Both the position numbers and the translations under genes were made by a program. Below the pieces are notes generated by a model. The model saw nothing but the letters and a program-made list of their open reading frames with translations, searched no databases and had not been told where the DNA came from. A DNA stretch of 64,000 nucleotides from Moniliella sp. 'wahieum' (taxonomy: Eukaryota > Basidiomycota > Moniliellomycetes > Moniliellales > Moniliellaceae): assembly GCA_003971905.1 (NCBI GenBank), contig RSEE01000001.1:682001-746000 (forward strand), read 5' to 3'. Positions 23,865 through 36,933 of the stretch are shown here, piece by piece (within the stretch, counting starts at the first letter, position 1; each line of letters starts with the position of its first letter).

Positions 23865-26800
23865 ATGGCTCCTCCTTCTGCGGTCATGCCCTTCATCGAC
23901 CCCTCCCATCGCCGCCTCCGCCGCCGTCGCCGCCACCGCCGCCCAGGCTTGCTCGCTTCGCTCTGGCCGCTGTGGCGTCCTAGGCTTCCTCAGCTCTGCA
24001 GCCGCCCACCGGCCCCAGCCCTCCTCCCCCCGCCAGCAGAACGGCGGCCTGCAAGGCAGCGGTGCCGGGCCTGGCCATGCAACTCGGGTTCTGGTGCTGA
24101 CGTGACTCCCAACATCCCTGCGCTCTCCTTTACCAACCAGGCAGAGCCGTGGCTGTTCAAAGCGCCTTACTCCACCGACGGCAACCGCACCGTCGCACCT
24201 GGCCGCCACAACATGCACACTACCGACATCTCATTTTCTTCCTGTGACATCCAGGCGAGCCAGATCGTCGAACCCGACGCACGCATCAACATCTCTGCGG
24301 TCTTTGTCCACACCAACCCTTCCAACCATACCCCGGCTCTCCCGCTCAGGGCGAGCTCAAAATTGTAGCCCTTGGTGCCATCAATACCTTGACGAACGCC
24401 GTCCAAAACGGCTCACCTTGTCAGTACGTACCTCTTCCACTTCCCTTGCAGGGAAGCATATTGCTGATGCTCCCTCCCTCAGGCTCGGTCGAGATAGACC
24501 CAACTTTCTCACCTTCCCAGTCCCTACAAGCTGGAGAGTTTATGTGACCGCATCTGGCCTGTTGGTCCCGACAATAGCCACCCTTTGGCTGGGCAGTATC
24601 AGTCCTGCAGCTACGGCCCTGGCCAAGTTGCGTTTGGTGTGTCAGTGCCGTTGGAGCACGAGTACGTCCTGGGCTCGATCCAAACACGCATCCGCATCAG
24701 CGATTCATCCACCCAGCTCGGACCATCAGCTGCGTTGATGTGGTGTTTCGCCATATAAGCAACATGCATGGTACTGGGATTTGTTCCTCTGGCTCCCCGC
24801 TGCGCTTGTGATTGCCTACTTTGTTTGGCTACCGTTTCGCGAACGGTCACATCGATTACCCTGCAAAACTTGGCTTTTAAACACAGGCTCGACCTGGAGG
24901 CGAGCCCAACTTGTGGAAGGACAAGGTTGGCGCCGACTGTGACCGATGTGCTGGGTGGTAGTCGGTTATTCAGAGCCCTGCGCTGCTGCGCTTTGTTACA
25001 CCTGGCTTTGCCGACCTGTTGCTCTACATCCAGTTTGTCAGTGTCCTAAGCATGATGGCTGTGCGCTGGCCCGAGTATGCCTATCCCCTTTCGCCAAACT
25101 GCCTGGGCGTCGCTCTGGGCAACGTAACCCTCGTCCAACCACGGGGGAGCCGACGCCCAGCGTGAGTAGCAACGCTTTCCTCCCCGCGACCTCGGCCAAC
25201 TCGCCTGACTTTGCAACGCAAATGACGACCAACCAGTCCAGTCCGCTTTACCTCGACCACAGATGCCCAATACGTTCCTCAACCTCAATGGCTCCTTGTA
25301 TGGCATGGAAAGTTATGCGCGCATGCTCGGCTTGCGGGCTGTGGACGTGTTTGGCACCACGACGGCCATCTGGCTCATCATGATCGGTGTGGTGACCATT
25401 GCCAGTCTGGTGGTCTGGATCCTCGACAGGGGCTACACTCGCTCCCTCCACCGCCGGCAGCGGGACCAGGGATACTCTTTTGATCTGAGCGATCCAGCGA
25501 GCGAGCCAGAAAAGGGAGGACACGGACGACTGAACCAGACTCTCCAACGCCTATTTGGCTCCCACATTAATGCCTACATGGGCAACCTTCTGCGCCTGTT
25601 GGTTTTGTTTCACTTGCCACTGACCATTACGAGCGTTTACCACTTCAGCAACTTTGCCTCGTCCCATCCCGGCACCACGGCTTGCGCCGCTCTCTCATTT
25701 GCCTCTTTTGCGTTTTGGCGCCGGTCTTTGCTTTGGCGGCTGTGCGCACATGAGGCGTCAGTACTGTGGTCAGACAAGCAGCTGCTTCTGAGTTATGGAC
25801 CGTTGTACAACTACTATGACGGCAACTCCCACTTTTTCCCCATCATCACTTTCGCCCACTCCCTCGTCTTGGGCATCGTGATTGGCGCCGGCCAAAAGAG
25901 CGGCTCGACGCAAGCAATCATAATGCTCGTCCTCGAGCTCCTCTTGGCATTAGCTTACATCCTCTGGCTGCCCTGGGGCGATGGGGCCGCAATGGCGCCA
26001 TTGAGTTTCATGTGGAGCGTGGCTCGGATCTCGACGGCTGTCCTCGTGCTGCTTCTTAGTTCCTTGATTGACTTATCTACTCCGGCACGCGGGTGGATCA
26101 CTTATGTCCTCTTCCTCATTCAAGCCATCGTGGCGGCCGGGTTTGTCTTGCTTTTGTTGGTCAAGCTGGTGGAGGCACTGGTACGCATTGCTTGGCACGT
26201 CGTTTGACGACAATAAGTCTTCTCGCAACACTGGCTTGGGCGGCACGATGCACCGCATCCGTCGACGCAAGTACAAAACCCGCCTTGTATCCCATCGGAA
26301 GAAACCCAAGGCGCAACCGGTACCGCCCCGAAGCCGGACGCCCAGCATGACGCTGATGGGCTCCAAGGTGACTCCGAACGATTATTCATCCGGCCCCTTT
26401 GCCGCCTATTTTGCTTCCGAGTCCACTGATGAGGGGGGGATCATGTCTGCCCTCCCGCCTTTGCGTCGGGAAGGGGACCAAGGGGAGACGAAACCCAATG
26501 GCTTTGTCCGTCTGGGTGGTGGTCGTGCGACGGACGAGGGAGCGATACCGTACGACACGGCCGTCTTTGGTGGCGAGTCAGCCGGCTCGTCCCGCGAGCG
26601 CGTGGACAAGCGCTTTGGCCGGGGGCTGTGGTGGCGTCGTGTCGCGCTCGATTCGGATCACGAGACGCTGAGCTCGTCGGACGAGGAGGATGGTGTGGAG
26701 GAGGCAGCGGGCTCCCGCCCTTCTGCTGCCACATCCAAATCCAAATGGGGTTTCTTCCGCCGCTTGGCTCCCAAGCGCCCCGCGCCAGTGACACGGAGGA

Positions 26801-27576
26801 GACCAACGAGTTGACACCCATGTCGGTCGGGACAGAGAGCACGCCTGGATTTTCGGTCGTGCGTCCTCCCAGGGGCACCCTTTCTGCTCTTGCTGCCGCA
26901 GGCGAACCCGAGGCGAACCCCACGACGAAGGAGGCAGCCGCCACACCTGCCTCGACTGGAATGCAGCTCGAGGTGGTTCCCGATGGCGCCATGTCTTCCA
27001 AAGCAGGGAGCGTGGCAAGTGGATCGCAAGGGAGCAAGCAAGCGTTCCGCAGCGCGTCGGTTGCGACGGCAGGTACGCTCGACTCGGAGCCAGGCACGCC
27101 TCGGAGCGCGCATGTCAAGGCCCAGATCCGGACCCCGCAACAACTCTACTCCCTTTCCGAGAGCACCCATTCCTCCGAGCCCATGTCGGACAGCATGTTT
27201 TGGCTGCCGTCCGACTCGCCTGAATTCCAAGCGGCCCTCACGCCGGCGCCTCGCCTTCGCACCCGCCGCATCTCCCCGGCACCCAGGAGCGGAAAGGGAG
27301 CCGGAGCGGATCCACTCTTCTGCCCCTCGGGTCCCCTCCCACTTGGCAGCGACCCACGGCCCCTCGGCGCCCATCTCGGCTGCCGACATGTATTCCACTG
27401 CCGATCCCGTGGAACGAGTTTCGTCGCCTGTGCGATCTGCCGCGCCCAGCCAGGGCTTGGTTCACCTTGCCTCCCAGGGCAGGAACAAGTCGAGTGGAAG
27501 CGTGAACGCAAGCATGCACTCGCGCCGCATCGTCGAAGGCCAAAGCGCCGAAGTTTTGATGCTGGACGAGGAGTAA
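23865..27576 (+). CDS. FLC/TRP-family membrane protein (flavin carrier or TRP-like channel)
   Basis: The encoded protein has the layout of fungal Flc/TRP-like proteins: a secreted ML-like lipid-binding domain, a multi-span TRP domain and a long cytosolic tail. The ML-like part spans about 24100-24740 (SFSSCDIQASQIVEP, NISAVFVHTNPSNHT, LEHEYVLGSIQTRIRIS), with several N-glycosylation sites. Helices follow from about 24775. A conserved block, TPGFADLLLYIQFV then WPEYAYP, lies near 25000-25085. An open frame 25263-26207 holds at least seven hydrophobic helices. The tail (26210-27576) is Ser/Arg/acidic and ends MLDEE. There are several frame changes (24370, 24740, 24960, 26200, 26800). The start at 23865 is a guess and the signal peptide is not resolved. 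Established roles of the family are in FAD transport into the ER, calcium signalling and cell-wall maintenance. Confidence 0.72.
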
Positions 27577-28408
27577 CATGGTGGGCTTACACCAATTGGA
27601 CATTTCCCTCTCATCCCCTTCCCCCCCTTGCCCGCATCTACCATATGTCATCTGCCGTCTACCATCTGCCATCTGCCATCTGCCATCTGTATGATCGTTG
27701 TCCCGGCCATGCTGCCGTCATATCCCCTCATTTGTTCTTGGCTCTTTCTGTCACGGGTCCTTATGGGTGCTGAAGCATCACACCATCTCTTTTGCCGGTG
27801 CGGCGAGAGGCGTGCGTTTTGCCATTGCTGCCTGGCAGCGTGCCTACCTATCATCACGAGATGCCTTTCTTTTTTCTTGGTTCGAGAGAATATTGGATGG
27901 AAATGCCGGACGCATCGCGAAATAATGCATCCGTAGTTGGGGGCCGCGCACACACGCGGGGCCCTACGACCAGTATGGGTGGAAAGCTCGGGAGGAAGCA
28001 AGCGGGGGCAGGGCGTTGAGTGTTTAAAGGAACCACACGGCACACTCTGTCGCTGCGGATCGACCCATAGAAAACAGACATTCGGCCACCAAGACGGCGC
28101 AAGAACGAAGAAGAAGAAACGCCAGGGCCCATCGGCAAGAGGGTTATTGTTGGTGTCTGAACGAAGCGATCCTCGATCCATGCTGCATGCCGATTGATAT
28201 TCTAAAGCACTACATTTGAGAAGCAGACAGCGGCCGTGCGCCGGGCGGATGAGCTCAGCATCCTGGGTGGCATGCACCCGTGGGGCTGACCTAATCAGCG
28301 ACACGTTTCTGAAACATTCGTGCTCCGGTGCAAATTTTTTTGCAGTGGCCGCCGCAAAACGTCACGGCCGGCGCGCCTCTTTCCTGGTCCAAACCACCTC
28401 CGACCGCG
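27577..28408. other. Intergenic, FLC/TRP-like gene to UTP13
   Basis: Holds the GCCATCT array (27640-27690) near the left end and a weaker 7-bp-period stretch near 28154-28195, about 220 bases before UTP13. No gene is seen. Confidence 0.5.
27640..27690 (+). repeat. GCCATCT heptamer array (about 7 copies)
   Basis: Blocks read ACCATAT, GTCATCT, GCCGTCT, ACCATCT, then three perfect GCCATCT. This is the longest 7-bp-period array in the window. Unlike most of the others its unit contains no palindromic hexamer. Confidence 0.85.
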
Positions 28409-31400
28409 ATGGCCGATGCTGCCGTCTTGACGCCTGCCCAGCTCGCCGCCGTCATGGCCGGCAGGCCACTTCCGCCGGCCGACGTTCCGGCCGATGCGGC
28501 TGGCGAGCCGCCCCCTCTGCTGGGCCCTCCACCGCCCCGCAGGCCGCCGACGCCCATGGCCGCGCTCGGCCCTCGGCCCCTTTGCGCCTTCTAACGGGCA
28601 GCGCCACCGGCAATGGCACAGCAGCGTTGTTGCTCTTCTTCTCCACCGAACATGGGTCCGTCCGCAGCGCCTGTTCACCGCCCTGGAGATACGGTGGCGG
28701 TTACACTTGTCCACCACGGCGCAAACCGTGGGGCCGGATCACTAACAGGGGTTGGCCACCCCCGCGGAGCTCGCCGAGGAAGACCCGACACACCGTTGGG
28801 CGATGGCGATGCGGTGCAGACGGTTGCTTGGCCGACTCCAATGGCCTGCACCCCCCTCTGTCTCGGGGAAGAGGAAGAGGAGGAGGAGGAGGAGGGAGGA
28901 CGCAAGGGCGTCAGAGCAGGCTTCGCTTGTGGCTTCGACCACTCTCTTGGTTGCTACCCAAGCGCGCTTTCTTCGCACCTACACTGTGCGCGTCTTTACT
29001 CGTGGGACGAACGTGGAAGTAAAAGTCGACCTGGCTCGCTCCATGGCCAAGGCGCACGAAGCGCCGATCCTGGTGATGCGAACGTCGCAGGACCTGAACC
29101 GCTCCCTTCGTGCTTGGCACGACCTTCATGCCCAATCCCAAGCCCAGTCTTCGTCCCCGTTCCAGTCCAAGTCCAAGTCCAAGTCTGCCACCCCCAACTC
29201 GGTCCCGGTCAATTTGCTGGCCACCGGCTCGGCCGATGGGATGGTCAAGTATGGGACGTAGCAGGTGGGTTTGTCACCCATGTTCTCCGTGGTCATGGCG
29301 GTCCCGTGTCGGCGCTGTGCTTTTTCTCCCATCTTCCACGTCATGCGCCGGTGGGGAACGGAGGCTAGAGCTGGTGACGGGCGCGGTGGATGGACGGGTA
29401 CGCGTGTGGGACCTGTTGCAAGCGGTTGAGACGGAGGAAGGCAGCAAACACTCCAAAAAGAAGCGCAAGAGCGCGAGCCACCAAGACAGAGCGCGGCGCG
29501 GTACAGCAAAAACCAGCGGCCACGCTGGAGTTGCATGATTCGGTCGTTCGAGGCCTGAGTGTGTCGGAGGATGGGAGCAAGTTGGTCACTTCGTCGCGAG
29601 ACACGACAATTGGACTGTGGGCGCGGCGCCTGTACCCTTCGTCAACCGACAAGTTGTTCAAGAACCTTGCGCCGGTGTCTTCCGGCTCGCTCCAGAGTGC
29701 AGCATCGTGGAAACAAAAAGAAGTGATCGATTGTTCAGAGGGAATTGAGAGCGGGGGTTCTTACCTTGCCCTGCCCTCTTTGTTCCAAGGGGTGAGGCGG
29801 TCTCGCCGGAAGAGGCAACTTCCCAAGACCTGTTCTACTCGGCTGGGTCAAAGGGATTGCTCCGACTTTGGTCCTTCTCTCGTGGGCAGGTTGTGGTTGC
29901 TGCTCCATCTCTTGGTCCGCCCCCCAAGGAGGGCGACGACGATGTGCATGCCGTCCAGCAGGTGCATCTCATTCCCCCCTTCTCCTTGCCCTCAGCTACG
30001 CTGGGAAACCTTATCACCCTCGTCACTGTCCAGATGGACCAAACGTTTGCTGTACGCACCTGTCCCACCTTGGTTCACCAGGGCTCAACGGCCGCCCCCA
30101 CGCCTGGCTGAGCGACCGCTCCACTTGGCCCAGCTGTTGATCGGCACCGAGGACCAGTTGGCCGATGTAGCCCTGGTTAACCCACTGGGGACCAAGACCA
30201 GCACGCACGTGGCGCTGGCGACGAATGTACCTGAAGTTCATGTTGCGCGTTTGCCCGCTGCATTGGGCGTGCGCCGGACCGAGCGGGGGGCTATGCGTCG
30301 ACAGCGCTCTTGGCCGGGCACACGGCATGGTCCTTGCTCTGGCTGCTCCTCGCCGAATGGCCAATGGCTCGCGACCGCCAGCAGGGATCGGACGGTGCGG
30401 GTGTGGGCATGTGATGCGTCTGGCTCGGCTACGGCCACGGACGGCAAGCCGGGTTCCGAGGCTGCGCAAGGCTGGCGGTGCTTGGCCATCGCCTCGGGCC
30501 ACACCGAGTCGGTCGGCGCCATTCGTTTGCCCCGCGTCCCGATCCGGCCACCGAGTTGCCCCCGTTCTTGGTTAGTGCCAGTTCGGATCGGACCGTCAAG
30601 GTGTGGGACCTGAGTCCGCTGGCGGCGCTTACCGCGACTCAAGACCAAACCGAACGAACCCATCCGCCTTGTTCGCTCACGACGCTCAAGGTGCACGAAC
30701 GCGACATCAATGCGGTAGATGTTGCGCCGGACAATGGGCTGGTGCTGACCGGCTCGCAAGATCTACGGCGCGTCTGTTCCAGCTCTCTTCACCCCCGAGC
30801 CACAAAAAGAAGGGTGCCAACCGGGGTGCGTCCGCGGCGTTGGTCCCGGTCGCGACGGTCAAGGGCCACAAACGCGGGGTATGGGCAGTACGATTCAGTC
30901 CGTCAGATCGGGCGTTTGCGACGGGCGGCGGGGACCGGGTGGCGCGGCTGTGGGCTTTGCCACCGCCGCAGGTGTGGGCGCAACGGCGCTTGCTGGATCG
31001 GGGGGTTCGGGAGGCCAAGGGGAGGTGCAGTGTGTGCGCACCTTCGAGGGCCACTCGGCTGCTGTGTTGCGCGTCGAGTTTGCCGCGCGGGGCACCCAGC
31101 TGCTCACCTCCAGCTCCGACGGCTTGATCAAGCTCTGGTCGGTCAAGGACGAAACGTGTCTGTGGACCGGGGACGCTCACTTCACCTCGGTGTTTGGTCT
31201 GGCCGTGTTTGCCGCCGACGAGCGCCGAGGCTGCGGCGGTAGAGGACGCCGAGGTGCGCAACCGGTGACCCGGGTCGTGTCGGTTGGTGCAGATGCGCGG
31301 GTGCGTGTGTGGGATGACGTGACGCAGCAACGCAAGCAGGAAGAGCAACGCAAACGGGCCGGAAGGTAGAGCAGTGCGTATTTCCATTCCTCCCTTTTCT

Positions 31401-32173
31401 CTGGTCTCAAGCCGAGAGAAAGCGAACGAGAGACTGACTGACATGCCACTGCCTCCAGAGAACAGAGTTTGAGACCAAACTCGCTGCGCACGATTGGTCG
31501 GGCGCGATCAAGTTGGCGTTGAAGCGGAACCATCCGCGTGTGGAACTCTTTACGCTCGTCGCTGGCTTGCGTCCGCGCTTGCCCAAGGAGACTGGCGTCG
31601 GCGCCGAGTCAGCGGCGGCGGGGGCACTCTTGGCGTCGATGCTGGGCACGCCGTTGCCCGGGACCCAAGGCACTGCCGCACCCCGGAGCAGAAGGATGCG
31701 CTCTCGATCACGGGCCAGATCGCGGTGGATGAGGTACTGGGGTCGCTCGAGCCCCAAGAGGCAGCGCGACTGCTGCACCATGTGCGCGATTGGAATACGG
31801 CGGCGCGCACGGCCGGGGGTGGCGCAGACGGTGCTGCACGCGCTGTTGCGACTGCACAGCGCCGCCTGGCTCCTGCGTGCGCTCGACACGACCGCCACCT
31901 CTACTTACGGCGGATGCAGCGGAGGAAGACAAGTTTGCCCTGCGGATGGACGCACCGGCGTTGCTAGCGGCGCTGCGACCCTATACGGAGCGGCACTAGC
32001 GCGCTCTGACCGACTGTGGACAGAGGCGGCGGTGCTGGACTACACGCTGCATGCGCTGGATGCGGTGGCGGGGATGGCGGAAAGCGACAGCGAGGGCGAG
32101 GGCGAGGATGTGGCGGAGAAAGGATGCGGAGGAGGATGGAGAGGATGTTGCGATGGATTCGGACTCCGAGTGA
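28409..32173 (+). CDS. UTP13: U3 snoRNP protein Utp13 (TBL3), WD40
   Basis: Utp13 belongs to the UTP-B subcomplex of the small-subunit processome and is needed for early 18S rRNA cleavage in the nucleolus. The protein has two stretches of WD40 repeats. Clear blades are LLATGSADGMVK, ELVTGAVDGRVRVWDL, LVTSSRDTTIGLW, LVSASSDRTVKVWDL, LTGSQDLRR, FATGGGDRVARLWAL, LLTSSSDGLIKLWSV and RVRVWDDV. An intron at 31366-31460 joins in phase into EFETKLAAHDW. Next comes the Utp13-specific C-terminal helical domain (ALKRNHPRVELFTLV, LGSLEPQEAARLLHHVRDWN, LLRALDTTA). The tail is acidic and ends DSDSE at 32173. One-base losses shift the frame repeatedly; the clearest is at about 29250, where VKVWDVAGG becomes KYGT. 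The start at 28409 is the first Met in a long upstream frame and is uncertain. Confidence 0.88.
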
Positions 32174-32736
32174 TTGGTTCCTGAGCCGAGTGAAGACTGG
32201 GGACTCAACCGAGTGCTGCGTACTGAGTGCATGAGCCCACACTCCTGGTTGGGGGGTTGTACTACGAAGGCAGACAGGACGGCCATGGGCGATTGCGTCT
32301 GCACATCTGGGCCGCAGCAGAGACGGAGGCCCGGTGGCTGTGGCGCTGGCAGAGCGGTCGGCGTCCTGCTGGGGCGCGTGCGTCTTCTTGCTGCTGGCGT
32401 GGCACGAACGAATGGGTTGTCGAGCACAACTTCGCGCAATCTATATACTAGTGCAGGCCGCCGCTCAAACTTTCAGTCGCGCATTATCAGACGGCACGAC
32501 GTCATCTTCAGATCCAGGTTTGCTTAGACGAGAGTACCACAGTCACTAGTCAGCGCCTCGGCTGGGAGACAGCTAGCACATAGTGTCGTTGCTCGGCTTC
32601 TTGGTTGAGATAGCCACTGAGTACGAGTCCTGAATACCGATGCACCAGTAAGCGGCCGGTCATCCCAGTAGCCCCCTTCCCCCGTCTCTTCTTCTTCCCC
32701 TCCCCCCTTCCTTCTCTTTCCCCCGCCTCGGCGCTC
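32174..32736. other. Intergenic, UTP13 to acyltransferase gene
   Basis: Only short frames. A two-copy AGTCACT/AGTCAGC heptamer occurs at 32539-32552, and a pyrimidine-rich stretch at 32670-32730 precedes the next start codon. Confidence 0.4.
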
Positions 32737-35700
32737 ATGGCTGCCCACCCGACGGATCGGCCGCCGATCGGCGCACTCGCATCCGAGCTGAGCGCCGCCA
32801 CCCGCTCTTCCCAACCGCGCCTCAGCCCTGCGGCCTCCTCCCCTCCTCCCGCACCCACCATCACTACCTTCCACACGCAGGCCCTCGGCGCGCACGCACC
32901 CTATCAGAGCATGTTCGGAGCCACACGTCCAGCGCCCCAGACATACCATCATCCCTGTCGCCCGACGAGATGGACTCAGGGCTGCTGGGTCGGGAGCATG
33001 CCAAGAGCGTGAGCGCAGCGCCAAGTCGACCCGCCGCCTCAATGCTGTCCTGGACGAGGAAGAGCTTGGTCTGCCTCAAGGCAGTGCCATCTTCCGGCCA
33101 TTGAGTCCCGATGAGCAGTGGCCCTCCAGTCGGGTCCCCGGCATGGAGCGGGGCAGATGAGGGCGGACGATGTCCTGTACAGAAGCGACATTCGACTCGA
33201 AAGAGACGACCCCTTCAGGCTTGAGGATGACCCCACCTACGTTGGGTCTCATCCGCGCGCTTGGATCAAGAGCGATCTGCCTCCGCCGCAAGAGAACTAT
33301 ACCCGCCACTCACATACCCCCTCGGCGGACGCACATGGAAGCCATTCCGCCCACCAATCCAAGCCCCTCAATCAGCACAGCAAGAGCCCCACCGCCTTCG
33401 TCCAATGTCCATCCCGCTTTCACTCCCACGTCTGCGAGCCGCCGATGGCGCGTATGTGGGCAAGTCACTCAACTCCCAGCCGTTTTTCTGGCCACTCATC
33501 GCCTTTTCTCCCCTTTTTCTCCCGACTCCCCTCAGCTTCATTCGAAGTCTCGCGCCCATTCGCAGGCCCAGATGCAGCTTGAAGAGGACGAGAATGGTGT
33601 GGATGTGTCCCCCAGCATTCTGCGGTCTCCTACAGCACGAACCAGGCGGGACCTGCCGCAGAGGGAATCCGCGGTCAAAGACCCAGCCCATATAAGGGCG
33701 TCCACATCCAGCACCTCGCAGCAGCCAGACAAGGTCGGTACCTCGAAACATTCGTCGCCTACTTCACCGCTAGCTAATCGGCTTGGTGGCTTGTCCTCGC
33801 GCGCACGCCCTACTTCTGTTGTGTATGAGGGCGTAGGAGAGCCGAAACGCAATGCTCGGTTGGCCCGTTCCAACTGGCTTGATGAGCAAGAAGAGGAGAA
33901 AGCGTTAGAGGAAGCAACAAAGGATGACATGTTGAACCAACCTTCCCGTTTGCAGCATTCGGCTCGCCCCTACCGTCTCCATGGTCTGCCACACAGCCAT
34001 GATCTGCGTGAGCGCTACTACAGCAGCCGCCGTGGCCCTAGCGACCCACAGCGTTCTTTATCCACGCGGCGACGGGCCCAGATGCGCCGGGATGGATTGC
34101 GTGCGGCTGATTGGGATGCACCGGGTTTAGAGTTGGCTCCCCGCCGTTCCGTACGTGGTTCGACAGCGGCGAAAAAACTGGTGGATGAGCGAGATGCGGA
34201 GTGGGCAGACGAGCTGGAACCGCCTCGCCGTCTGTGTCTCATCGGCACACTCCAGAGACCGAATTGCCGGCTCACGATTCGCACGCGCATTTTCATCGTC
34301 CGCATCCCCCATTGAAGGTGTTCAAACGACGCCCCAACAACCCCCTTCTGGGCTTGTCCCTGCAGCCCGTGATGAAAGGTTATCCCTGCCTGTTGCCGGG
34401 CACGTCCAAAGCTGGGGGATAATCGACGGCAAGAAGAGAAGCAGCATGTTCCAGCGAAGCGCAACCGATCATCAAACTTGTCCCGGAATGCGTTTGGTAC
34501 TGGGCCAGGAGCAAAATCAGCCGAGGGCCCTGCTGAAGAACAGACTCAGTCCCGTCCTGTCGCAGGCGAAGCCGACGAGGCAAAGGCAGAAAAATTGTCC
34601 CACGCTGCTTTCTTGGAGCGCTACTCGATGCATCATGCGACTACCCCCAATCCGTTCCGGATGAAGAGGACCAAGTCGTTAACTGGAGTGGACCAAATGT
34701 TCTTCTTGATTGAGGACGATGTGTACCACTCAACTACCTTTTCGATGTACATGTTCGAATCAGTACTGGATACCCCGACAGTGGTAGCTTTCTTTGAGAA
34801 ACTGGTTCAGCTTTTCCCTAAATACCGCTACGTCTTGGAGATGGACCCGCGCAAAGCCGTCGATCATGATCGGGAAGCATTGAACCGCCTAGCCCGAGGA
34901 CCGCCCGCCTTCATCCCTCCGCAACACAAATCCGCTGTTGCTGGTGATCAACAGTTGCCGGAAGAACCCACCACGAGTGCCGCGGCGGACGATCGCCAGC
35001 GGCTGTTCAAGGAGGCTGGCATCCGGGCCCGCATCCCACTTTGACGATGGTCGGCGCACAAAATGGGCCCACACTCTCAAGGTGGGCAGTAAGTTCCGTC
35101 CCGCCAAATGGCGCATCCTTGACGACTTTGACGTAAGGGAGAATATCGAGACACTTGACTGTGTTGCGCCCGAGAATGATGACGCTGCGTTGTTTGACAT
35201 TGTACGTGCACCTCTTCTTTCCTCTCTGGGTCCTTACCCTACCAACGTTGAATTTGAAGGCTAACGCGAGCATACGCTCTAGGCGGGCAAATTCTTGGCC
35301 CGGCACTATAACTATGCTAAGCCGTTGTGGGAGCGCTCATTGTGCGTGGCATCGAGACCAACGATGGCTCGCGCTCGGCATTGTTGATCAAGATCCACCA
35401 TGGTGTTGCCGATGGACAAGGCCTAATTCAGTCGTACGGCATCGCACTCGAGGCGATGGCAACTGGTGCTAGTAAGACGGAGGTGATGCACAAGTACGAT
35501 ACCCAACCCGGTCGTAAGATACCCGGCAGTCGCGGGGTCAAGCCCTCGCTAGGCGGCACAATGCGTCATGGAGTGCGCACAGTTAAGGGTTGTACTTCCG
35601 CCGACGTAAGGACTTTACATATTCTCAACCAAGAAAACCGCGTATGGCCGCCGCTACGCGCACTCGCAGGGGATCTCCATGGCGGACATCAAGCTGGTCC

Positions 35701-36933
35701 GCGAAGCCTTCTCGACGCCTGAGGATCGACTTACGTTGAATGATGTGGCCTGTGCTGTACTCAGTAAGGCCATGGCCCTCGCGGCCGCGCAGTCGAACCC
35801 GGACGGGAACACGCCCAAGGACAAGCGAATTCCCATCATGGTACCCATCAGTTTGCGGCGAAAGGGCGATTACTCCTTGACCAACTTGACCACCGGTGCG
35901 ATTGCCTGGTTTGAGCTCAACCCGGCCTTGTCCGCTCACAGCGTTTGCAGCAAGTGCACGACGAGATGAAGATCATCAAGAAATCCTATCTGCCCCGAGT
36001 ATGGTACGAGATGGCCGACGTGCTCTCGGCCAGGCGCATTCTCTTGTGCCTTCCTACCCCCTTGTGCACGAGGTCTTCCAGAAGGCGTATCGCGAGTACC
36101 AAATCGCCACCAACGTACCTGGCCCGCCGAAACCGGTCCAGTTTGGGCCCCATGTCGCCCAACGCTACTTTGTCCTGCCTCCCTCCCTCGTCGCCGGGCA
36201 AATCGTCGCTCGCAATTGGCATGATCTCGTATGCTGGCGAGTTCTCCGTCGCGGTCGCTTGCGACGATGTGCCTTCTCAGCACGAATTGGCCCAGCTTAT
36301 TTGCGCCATGTTTCACCAGTCGGCCAAGCACCTTGTTGCTCAAGCCAAAGAGCACATGGCCCAAACTGGTCAAGGGGCCGAGAAACACGCCCAGGGACAG
36401 GCTGAGGATGCACCACCAACTCGAGGGGTGGAAGAGCACGAGGCGTTGCATCACGTACCGGTGCTGCCCTCTCTCTTCCCGTCACAATCCAGGTGCAGGA
36501 CCGCATCCCAACTCGGGCCTACGTTCGTCCCACCATCAGCGCCCAGGGGTGATGGACATGGAGGGAAAACCTACTTTTGCACGGCGGGTCCGGGCGCGGC
36601 CTCAGTATGGCAATAGTCCCGTTGGAACCCCAACGTATATGTTCTCGCCCCTTTCTCCAAGAGCGAGCGAAAGGCAGCTAAGTCCACGTACACTCCACAC
36701 AACGGCAATCATCCGTCGGCCAAGGACTCTCTACATGCGGAGCAAGATCGAGAGCAGGCTCGCTTGCATCTACGAGCGAAGAACAGCGGTATTCTCCGTT
36801 GGAAGAGGATGTGCTCGGTGACGTGATGGACGAAGAGGATCCAAATGAGTTTGAAGACGCTCTTTCGCAATCGTCTCTGCCGCCGTTACAATCCCCGACC
36901 CCCCCCGCCCCGTTTCCAACAGACCAGCAGTAA
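32737..36933 (+). CDS. WS/DGAT-type acyltransferase with long disordered N-terminus
   Basis: Members of this family esterify diacylglycerol or fatty alcohols with acyl-CoA to make storage lipid. The acyltransferase domain starts near 34680 (SLTGVDQMFFLIEDD). It includes the active-site motif HHxxxDG as KIHHGVADGQG (near 35395), MADIKLVREAF, IPIMVPISLRRKGDY and the C-terminal NVPGPPKPV and YAGEFSVAV blocks. An intron at 35202-35282 (branch GCTAACG) joins ATT to GCGGGC in phase. Upstream of the domain about 600 codons encode disordered Ser/Pro/Arg-rich sequence from MAAHPTDRP at 32737. Downstream a Ser-rich tail ends with DEEDPNEFEDAL and PFPTDQQ at 36933, verified codon by codon over the last 40 residues. 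Frame changes occur near 33020, 33140, 34240, 34430, 35040, 35610, 35930, 36040 and 36230. Whether 32737-34400 is one gene with the rest is likely but not certain. Confidence 0.75.
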
